Assembly: GCF_030272615.1 (NCBI RefSeq)
Contig: NC_081406.1
Location: 246,069,218 to 246,133,217 of the forward strand
DNA: 64,000 nucleotides
Direction of reading: 5' to 3'
DNA from: Cryptomeria japonica
Lineage: Eukaryota; Streptophyta; Pinopsida; Cupressales; Cupressaceae
The notes beneath the pieces are model-generated. The model saw only the letters and a list, made by a program, of their open reading frames with translations. It was not told where the DNA came from and ran no database searches. This document shows positions 56,452-64,000 of this stretch, piece after piece (position 1 is the first letter of the stretch; every line of letters starts with the position of its first letter). The translations under genes and the position numbers were made by a program.

Positions 56452-58897
56452 TTTCGGCACGCCTGGTGGGACTCTTGTCCCTTTAATTTGACATCGTGTT
56501 TGCAGATTTTGTGTTTTTAAAAGTTGCAGGTTTGGCATTGCGATGATTCTGCATTTTTCTGCATCTGCAACGGATCTAATTGCGTCTGTGTTTTATTTCC
56601 GCATATGTGATTGCTCTTTCTGCATTTTTTGTTTTTTGTTGTTTTTTGCAGATCTGATATCCAAAAGTCGTGTCTATGAAGAATCTAATAGCATTTTTGT
56701 TTTCTTTTTGCATATGTGTTGCATGTTGTTGTGTTTTTGTATTGTAGATTTTTTTGTTAATTTTTGTAGGTTACAAGTTTTTGGAATTGAGTCTATGAGT
56801 CGTAATACTGCGTCTGTGTCCAGATCTCGCATCTATGTAGGTTTCTATCGTGTCTGCATTTGTTTTGCAAGTCTTATATTTGGAAACTACGTCTATGTTC
56901 CATCTTTTTGCGTCTGTGATCTATTTTTGCGTCTAGTATAGCTGCATCTGTGTTTTTCAATTTTGCATTTTCGCTTTTATTTAGGATTTTCAAATTTGGT
57001 TTTGGAGCTAACCTCTTTTGATCTGAATAACAAAGTGGTGCATCTATTTAAAAAAGAGAAAAACGTCTTGTCGAAGGCCCCTATTTCATAAAGTCTTTTG
57101 GATCTTAAAATTTTCCTAACTTGTGTGCTTGCAAGAGGAGTATCATTTCAAAAGTACTAACAAGTTGGTGCAGGACCTTTGGCAAAGATTTGATTTTGAA
57201 ATTGCTTGCTTTGTCTTCTTTAGTCTAGCAAACACTTCAATTGGTGCTTTAAAAATTAAGTATCTTTTGTGTCTTGAGCAATAGGCTCTTTTTGTTTTAC
57301 CTTTTAGAGGGCATGCCTCCCGAGTATCCCATAAGGCCAAGTGAGAGGGAACGCCCCAAGTGGTAACGGGCTAAAGCCAAGATCTTCCAAGCCACTATAA
57401 ATAAAAGTGTTTGTGATGAAAGTTGCAAGCAATGGGTGTAACATGTTGCTATAACGACGTTATGACTCCCTATAAACCCTATAGAGAACAACCTCTATGG
57501 GTTGGGAGGCCTTCCATTTAACAGAGCATCACACGCTGCTGATTATAGCCACATGAACAGATGCTCTTACTAGACACCTTTTGTGTTAGAAGCCAAAAAC
57601 CTTCTAGTTGTTGGCGCAGGAGGTCGGACCTCTGAAGCAGCTCACATTCTTACGGTTCTTAGTAGAGATACAAAGTTTTCCATGGGGATTTTTCATGGGG
57701 ACTGGTGCTTGGCTACCCCAGAGAAGTGAGTGTCAAGGGTGGAGCCAGTGGGGTCAAGCATCTAAGTATCCTCTCTGAATTGCATAGCCTCGGGGTATTG
57801 CCCAAGTGAGATTCAATAACTATTGTCTTGGCCAACCCTAGGATTTGTGCTTGCATGATCAAAACACTCAAACATTTTCAAGCAAAACCAAAGAAACATT
57901 GTGTCTACTATTTTGTCAAGTGTATGCAAAAACATTTCACATTATATTTCATATTTGGAATTTTTTTTTTGATCCTTTGGACAAAACACTTTCAAACATT
58001 GAGTCTTCACTGTTATCGTATCCTCTTGCCACGAAAAGGGTTAAAAACATTGAGATTTGGTCACATTAAACAACTTCACAATTTGATAGAATTGCACAAA
58101 GTATCAGAAAATGTGTCTGTGACTATTAAAATCATGTATGTGTTCATAAGTCAAGTTTGTGTAGTACAAAATTGTGTTTATGTCCTATAGCAAAATATAA
58201 GCAAGAAATTGTCACATTTTCATAAAATTGCATATGTATCAGATCTAATCACGTTTTTGGTTGGAAACCATGTCTGTGTCTACTATAACAATGTTCTTTC
58301 TGAAAAATCACGTATGGGTTTACTTAAACTGCGTCTGTGTCTAGAACTGAGAAATTGCAAGAGATTTGTCAAGAGAAAAAGGACTTAAGTTTTTAGATTC
58401 AAAGAGCTTCTAAGGCTGCTTCCTATAGGGCTTCATTTTTTAGTCAACCTATCTTGGTCACACATAGTCAATCATTTTCCTTCACTTGCATTTCCCTCGT
58501 ATATATTTTCCAAATTTGAGTCAAAAGGTTACTTTGCTTGTCCTTATCACACTCTTACAAACATACTGCAACACAACACTAGGTGATTCTCGTATCAAGA
58601 TCTATCATCTTAGGGTCTCATTTGGTCTTCTTTAGTCAAGGTCAATTTACCTCTTTAATAAATCCATCATCTCTTTGGAATCCACACCTTACTCTAAAAA
58701 CATACATACTTTGGTATTACACTCTTGGGCATTGCAAGTTTACCCTAGATTCATCTACACTTCATACACCTCTTGGTCTTCCATAGTCTTTGCATTTTCA
58801 TCCTACCTTTCATTTTTGGTCAAGACTTTGGTCTATGGTTGAAACCCATTCACAAAGGTCTAGAAGGGAAGCTGGAGAAGCTTTAAGGTCTTTAAAC
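56452..58897 (+). other. Leader of the inner gypsy element
   Basis: This 2.4 kb stretch starts with the probable primer-site region (CGGCACGCCTGGTGGGACTC) and has no supported gene. It carries phrases such as GTAACGGGCTAAAGCCAAGA near 57364 and GGTGCTTGGCTACCCCAGAG near 57704. I recall similar text in leaders of other plant gypsy elements. A long non-coding leader is normal for this group. Confidence 0.6.
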
Positions 58898-61281
58898 ATG
58901 AGCACCTATGAGTTTGATGAAGATGAATTTTAAAATCCATTTGAAAATAGCAGTAATATACCAGACAATGACAACAATAAAAACAATAATGGAAATGATA
59001 ATGACAATGAAAATATATCTGTGGATTCTGCAAAAGTTGAGGAAACTATCATGGATCCCTGTTTCAACAAATTGGTTCAAGAAATCATGAAGAGGGATAG
59101 ACAATATTTCCTGCAAGTTATGGCACAAAGTGGAACAAGACTACCCCGTGATTTTGATATGTCACAGATTTTGGAGGATGATATAAATCAAATAAATCAA
59201 GTTAATACATGACAAAGGAGGCTCGATAACAGTGGTTATAGGAGAGAGTGTCTCGTGCTTGATTCACCTTCCTCCATATTTTAAAAACCCGAAATTCCAA
59301 ATACATACACTCAATCTCATGCCAGTTATGATAGAACCTCTCATGAACAACCCCGCAGTCGTCCTTTCCCATGGAGAAGATCTACCACTACACATGCTAA
59401 TGATGATACCCAATATCATACCAATGCATAAAATTACACTCAAGCGAAGATTCAAAATCATGACACGAGGAAACCCGTGTCAGATTTGGGGGCGATACTC
59501 AAGATCACTCTTATGATACCTCCCATTTTCATAGTCATGACATTATCGACCAAGATCTAGTGCTCCTCATTACAACACCATATCAATTGGTCCATTTCCA
59601 ATCTATAACTATGTTCCTCCTCCATATGAACACATCTATGATCAATACCATCCATATATGCATTATATCCCTCCTCCTCCGCCCGGTGGCTAAGGCATGA
59701 GACTAGCTCAAAGAGAAAAGACACCACCCAAGAATGACTTGCAACAATAGATAAAGGATTTACAAAAGCAAATGGCAAACATGAATACACGAAAGCAACA
59801 GTAAACAATGAAGGACATATGTCCTTACCCACTTGATAGAAGCATTCGAATGCGTCCATTCCCTCCACATTTTGTGACACCAAAATTTGATAAGTACACA
59901 TGCAAAGGGGATCCTAAGGCACACATAAGATAGTTTTTCATAACTTGCATTGAGGTATTAGGAGAAGAAACATATTTGATGAGATTGTTTCCACAAAGCC
60001 TAGGTGAACAAGCAATGGAATGGTTCTCCCAACTTCCACCTGGAATTGAATCATTGAGTGATCTAGTAGAGGATTTTATACAACGCTTCTCATACAAAAT
60101 TGAAACAGATGTGTCAGTAGCCACCTTATGCAATACTAAGCAGAAAAATGGGGAATCCTTCTCTTCATTCTTACAACGTTGGAGAGGTTTTTCTAGTCGA
60201 TGCTCTTGTGATATCCCGCAAAAATAGATGGTAGAAATGTTCACTCAAAACCTCAACAAGGATATTGGATATGAGCTAAGAAAACCTTGCTTGTCTACCT
60301 TCAAAGAGGTCATTGAGAAAGGATTGGGAACTGAGAAAGTGCTTATTGAACAAGGTGTTATCAAGATATTCAAAGAAAACAAAGAGGAATCAAATGGAAA
60401 AGACAAACCGCTTTTGGAACAAGAATAAGAACATAATCAATGACAAGGTAGTAGATGAAAATGTTGTGAAACCAAAGATATATTTCCCCGGTACAAGTTC
60501 TTCTAATACGAACAATCAAAGGCAATCAAAACCCCAAAGAAAGTACACTCTGTTGGGAGAACTGATTGAAATATCATTCAAGAAGTTAGTGGCAAACAAG
60601 CTCATAACACTACCAAATACTCCACCATATGAACCGAAAGTAAAACCAATTTGGTGGAATGATGATGAATATTGTAAATATAATAAGAGTAAAGGGAATT
60701 TAACTAGCAATTGTCACATATTGAAGAATATTATACAAGATCTCATTGACAGAGGTGACATAGAAGTTGATGGTCACACCTCCAATGAAGAGCATGTGAT
60801 GTTTAAGGAACCATTTCCTAAACATGACAAGGGAAAAGCTAAAACTATAGACAATCAAGCTAATTATACCAAGATGCCCTATGATTATGATTCCACTATT
60901 AATCATATCTCAATGGATAATCGTGTTTCTGCTATCATTATAAAGGACAAAACTCCCGAAGGTTCTACCCAAATGAGTAAAGTTGTTTTGAAAGGCATTG
61001 GACCATCTTCCTCATCTTCCAAAAATGAAACCTCTGAATGTAATGTCACAACCCACCAAGGTAAAGTCACTTTTCAAGGTGTTCCATCTAAGACCACAAC
61101 CTCATCATCCACCAAGAATGAGTATGACCTTGTAGATCAGCTAGAGAAAACACTCACCCTCATATCCATCCTTGAGCTTTTACGCATATCTCCTGCATAT
61201 AAGGCTATCCTTGATAAAACTTTGAGAGAGACCTTCGTACCCACTTATCTGAATGTGGACCAATTTCAAGCTATGGTGTGA
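58898..61281 (+). pseudogene. gag: Gypsy gag of the inner element, several stops and frameshifts
   Basis: The frame starts at ATG 58898 (MSTYEFDEDEF), with a stop at 58931, an Asn/Asp-rich stretch and SGTRLPRDFDMSQ near 59131. The gag core follows around 59854-60227: PFPPHFVTPKFDKY, then YLMRLFPQSLGEQAMEWFSQ and FIQRFSYK, as in plant retrotransposon gag. A stop lies at 60226 and a frameshift near 60415. The last part (60416-61281) includes PPYEPKVKPIWWNDDEYC, CKYNKSKGNLTSNCHILKN, which resembles a degenerate zinc finger, and QDLIDRGDIEVDG. It is inactive, but every gag section is identifiable. Confidence 0.85.
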
Positions 61282-61713
61282 TAAATTTCCATTTCGCATA
61301 GCCTTACATTCACAAATGCTGATGATGCATCTGTAACCCAGCCCCATAATGCACCTTTACATATTGAATCCTTTATCTATAAAAACCAACTAAAATGAGT
61401 CTTGATAGATGGAAGAGCAAGTCTAAACATTTGTACATTGAACACTATTAAGCAATTGGGATATTCTAAAAAGGCTATGAATTCTACACATGCAATCACC
61501 ATTAAGGTATATGATGACGAAGAGCGCTCATCCAAGGGCACAATCACCTTACCTCTCAGAGTTGGGCTAGTAACAAAGGATGTGGTGTGTCAAGTCCTGG
61601 ATTTAGAGATCACATACAATATACTCTTGGGATACCCATGGATTCATGAAATGAGTGTTGTTCCTTCTACTATCATCAATGTATCAAGTTTCCCCATAAT
61701 GGAGTTGAAGTGA
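61282..61713 (+). pseudogene. pol: Gypsy aspartic protease of the inner element
   Basis: The protease would cut the polyprotein. In one frame: NAPLHIESFIYKNQ near 61349, a stop (TGA, 61396), VLIDGRASLNICTLNTIKQL with the catalytic aspartate, then IKVYDDEERSSKGTITLPLR and YNILLGYPWIHEMSVVPS, the flap-side and closing parts of the fold. The motif DGGAS-like is changed to DGRAS here. The TGA before the motif may derive from CGA. Confidence 0.8.
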
Positions 61714-61999
61714 CCGTTAATGGCGATCGAAACTTTTTCATATATTGTAATAACGTACGATAAAAATTGGAAATAATAATACCAATCAATAGAGAAGCAA
61801 ATCCATCATCCACATATATTGATCCTAAATCATTAAAACATTCAACATCAAAACAAGGTGAGCTTAAAGGAAAATACCAAGATAAAGGCATGGGCGAGTA
61901 CACTCTAAATCAAACTATGTACCTAAGACATGTAATGAATTCGCCAAAAGAGTATGGATGACTACATCCTTCTAAAAGAGTGTCTATCATTACACTAAA

Positions 62000-62560
62000 A
62001 TGGGATCCTACTATATTCCAAAAGTGGGGGGAGATGGAAGAAGACCTGACTTATACAAAATTCTTTATAAAGAACCCAAAGAGGATACACGAGATCACAT
62101 CAAGATACCATATGAAAAGTATGGTAAAGGATTCAAGATTTTGCAAAAATTTGGATATGATGGTAAGAGCCCTCTTGGCTTAAGAAAAGAAGGAATTACT
62201 CAACCTTTGCAACCAAAATTGAAATTCAAAAATCAGCACTCCAAAGGACTTGGTTTCATACCTTTCAGGACAAATTTAAAGAAGCATTGCAAATCATGGA
62301 CTCTAATGAACAACAAGAAAAATGTTACTTCACTGATTCTATTGAATGGGAATGGAGTTCAAACAAATCATCTAGTGACTATGAGCTCACCGAAACATTC
62401 AGAGAACCAGGTGAACCCACAGAGGAAGAAGAGTTTAATAGAAAATTTAGGGTTGGTTAAACTACTTCAGAGTCTACACCACAAAAAGAGGATGATAAAG
62501 AAAAAACTTTTGAGGATCCCAAACAGTCCCCGTTTCTAGGATCTAGGCCGAAATCACATA
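62000..62560 (+). pseudogene. G-patch-like segment downstream of the gypsy protease
   Basis: The frame at 62000 encodes YEKYGKGFKILQKFGYDGKS, then PLGLRKEGITQPLQPKLKF and HSKGLGF. The glycine spacing (GKGF...GYDGKSPLG...GLGF) follows the G-patch, an RNA or helicase binding module. G-patches sit next to the protease in some retroviruses and in some plant gypsy polyproteins. A frameshift near 62275 separates it from the following acidic linker (SIEWEWSSNKSSSDYELTET in another frame). Confidence 0.6.
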
Positions 62561-63240
62561 GAGTGAGGACTCCTGTTGCTAAATGCGCCTCTAGTGATTT
62601 CAATTTGGATTCGTTTACAATTGAAATATATGAGGAGATTTCTAGTGATGACCTCAACAATTACCTTGACATACCTGAAGACAATTGTGTCTTTACCCTT
62701 ACTCTCGCTAACTTTGAAAACACTAATGGTCTTCCCCTTGTTCACCCACAACTCGTTGATTGGTACTAAAAAGGACCTTTACAACTAGACACATTTGAAA
62801 TGATGATGCTTTCATAGATTACTTGGGCATACGAGAGGATCTTTTGCTTGGGGTAAAGCTGGGTGCATTATAAAACTCAATAGTGTGGCGCACTTCAGTG
62901 AGGGTGTTGGGTCTTATCATCACAAAATTTTTTTAAAAAAAACAAATAATGGGTCTTATGGTGAAAACCACACTATGGTGTTGTCTGACTCTAAAAAGGT
63001 AAAAAGAAAGGACGTATCTAAGGGTGAAAACCTCTCTGAGGCGCCCGAAGATGGAAGGCTTGATATTCTCCCGATGACATCATATGAAGAGAAATCATCC
63101 ATGTTGGTGAGGAAACTATAAAAACAAACATTGGCACAAAAGAGATTTTGCACAACATATTCTTAGCACAATCCCTGACAGAAAAAGAAAGACCACAGTT
63201 CATAAGTTTCTTCACAGAATGACAAATCAATTTTGCATGG
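62561..63240 (+). pseudogene. Linker between G-patch and reverse transcriptase
   Basis: Open stretches encode acidic, poorly conserved sequence: SFTIEIYEEISSDDLNNYLD and FTLTLANFENTNGLPLVHPQ, then GENLSEAPEDGRLDILP with several stops. The stretch connects the protease region to the reverse transcriptase and would be part of the same polyprotein. Confidence 0.55.
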
Positions 63241-64000
63241 TCATATGCGGATATGCCTGGACTAGATCCTGATTTAGTTATGCACCATTTGATAGTTACA
63301 CCAAGAGCAAAGTCAGTGAAACAAAAGTTAAGGAAAATGCATCCACAAGTGGCATTATTAGTAAAGGTAGAACTTGAGAAACTGTTGGATGTCGGATTCA
63401 TAAGACCAATTGATTACCCCGAGTGGATCTCTAATTTGGTACCTGTCAGCAAGCCAGATCGCAGCATCAGAATATATATAGATTTCAGAGACATCAACAA
63501 AGCTTGTCCCAAAGACGACTTTTGTTGCCAAATATTGACTTGATAGTGAATCTTACAGCTAGTCATGCAATGTTATCTTTTGATGGATGGATTTTTGGGC
63601 TACAACAAGATAAAAATCATACTTGAAGATCAACACAAAACAACATTTACTTGTCCCTGGGGAACTTTCTGCTGGAAGGTCATGCCCTTCAGACTAAAGA
63701 ACGTAGGTGCCACATACCAAAGAGCTATGACTACCATCTTCTATGATCTTATGCATGTCACTATGGAAGATTATGTCGACGATCTCCTAAGTAAATCATT
63801 GGAAAGAGAAACACATTTGGACATCTTTTCAGTGGTCTTCAATCGGCTAGAGAAATACAAAGTTAGATTAAATCCTAAGAAATGTGTCTTTGGAGTAACC
63901 TCCGAGAAGCTCCTTGGATACATTGTCTCGAAGAGAGGAATTGAAGTCGATCCATCAAAAGTCAGAGCTATATTAGAAATGTCATCACTAAAGAATATCA
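63241..64000 (+). pseudogene. pol: Gypsy reverse transcriptase of the inner element, cut by the window end
   Basis: The start MPGLDPDLVMHHLIVTPRAK at 63253 leads into KQKLRKMHPQVALLVKVELE, GFIRPIDYPEWISNLVPV and YIDFRDINKACPKDDF, the N-terminal palm and fingers of a gypsy reverse transcriptase. A stop and indels lie at 63540-63610. The frame then stays open to the end with TFTCPWGTFCWKVMPFRLKN, the catalytic YVDD at 63772-63783, LDIFSVVFNRLEKYKVRLNP and CVFGVTSEKLLGYIVSKRGI. RNase H and integrase are not in the window. Confidence 0.9.

Larger units (their letters stand above)
55633..64000 (+). mobile_element. Inner Ty3/gypsy retrotransposon, runs off the window end
   Basis: An LTR (55633-56451), leader, gag, protease, G-patch-like segment and reverse transcriptase follow in gypsy order. 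The protease sequence (DGRASLNICT, then YNILLGYPWIHEM) and the reverse transcriptase (YPEWISNLVPVSKPDRSIR, then CPKDDF) look like the Tat/Ogre side of plant gypsy elements, from memory. It inserted into the gag of a related element. The integrase and the 3' LTR are outside the window, so the target duplication cannot be checked. Confidence 0.85.

Noticed and set aside
56543-56941. 132-codon frame rich in Cys and Phe
   Set aside because: It falls in the non-coding leader of the gypsy element, in a T-rich stretch with repeated TGCGTCTGTG-like text, and shows no retroelement or host domain.
57828-58190. 120-codon frame in the gypsy leader
   Set aside because: It precedes gag, lacks any known motif and competes with an overlapping frame of similar quality.

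Overview
The window is nuclear DNA of a land plant. It carries Ty1/copia and Ty3/gypsy elements with plant-type initiator-Met primer sites, spliced genes with plant GT-AG introns, and a tRNA-derived SINE. Nested and decayed LTR elements with few host genes suit a large genome such as a gymnosperm, but that is inference. No rRNA, tRNA, CRISPR or bacterial operon is present.

Layout: (1) 192-8079, a Ty1/copia element with both LTRs and a perfect TATCA target duplication, decayed inside and split by a 769 bp minus-strand solo LTR (3655-4423, TSD TTATG). (2) 8609-17006, a second member of the same family. It has lost its primer site and most of gag to a deletion, and a 2273 bp solo LTR (11973-14245, TSD AAGTG) splits its reverse transcriptase. 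The U3 of that solo LTR holds a field of palindromes. (3) 17007-23075, relics: a chromodomain integrase tail of a chromovirus, one or two possible small secreted-protein genes, and a 1.4 kb dispersed repeat. (4) 23076-34791, the most interesting object: an 11.7 kb DNA transposon that I do not recognise. It has near-perfect 31 bp terminal inverted repeats, palindromic GCGTACGC-type repeats towards both ends, a spliced plus-strand gene, an array of about 358 bp tandem repeats, a spliced minus-strand gene that looks like an RNase H-fold (DDE/D) transposase, and a third small spliced minus-strand gene. (5) 34792-38728, relic sequence plus a second copy of the 1.4 kb repeat. (6) 38729-45310, a young copia element of a different family with few lesions, but with its 5' LTR truncated. 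(7) 45311-50100, unassigned sequence, a degenerate minus-strand coding relic and a SINE. (8) 50100-64000, two gypsy elements of the same clade: the gag of the older one is interrupted at 55633 by a younger one, whose LTR, leader, gag, protease, G-patch-like segment and reverse transcriptase run off the window end.

Nearly every coding region belongs to a mobile element. The copia and gypsy genes encode gag, protease, integrase, reverse transcriptase and RNase H for copy-and-paste movement, and all here carry stops or frameshifts. The TIR element would move by cut-and-paste. Its minus-strand gene is the candidate transposase, and the two other spliced genes are candidate accessory proteins. Many stops in the oldest copia element are CAG to TAG changes, as expected from deamination of methylated CHG sites in silenced plant DNA.
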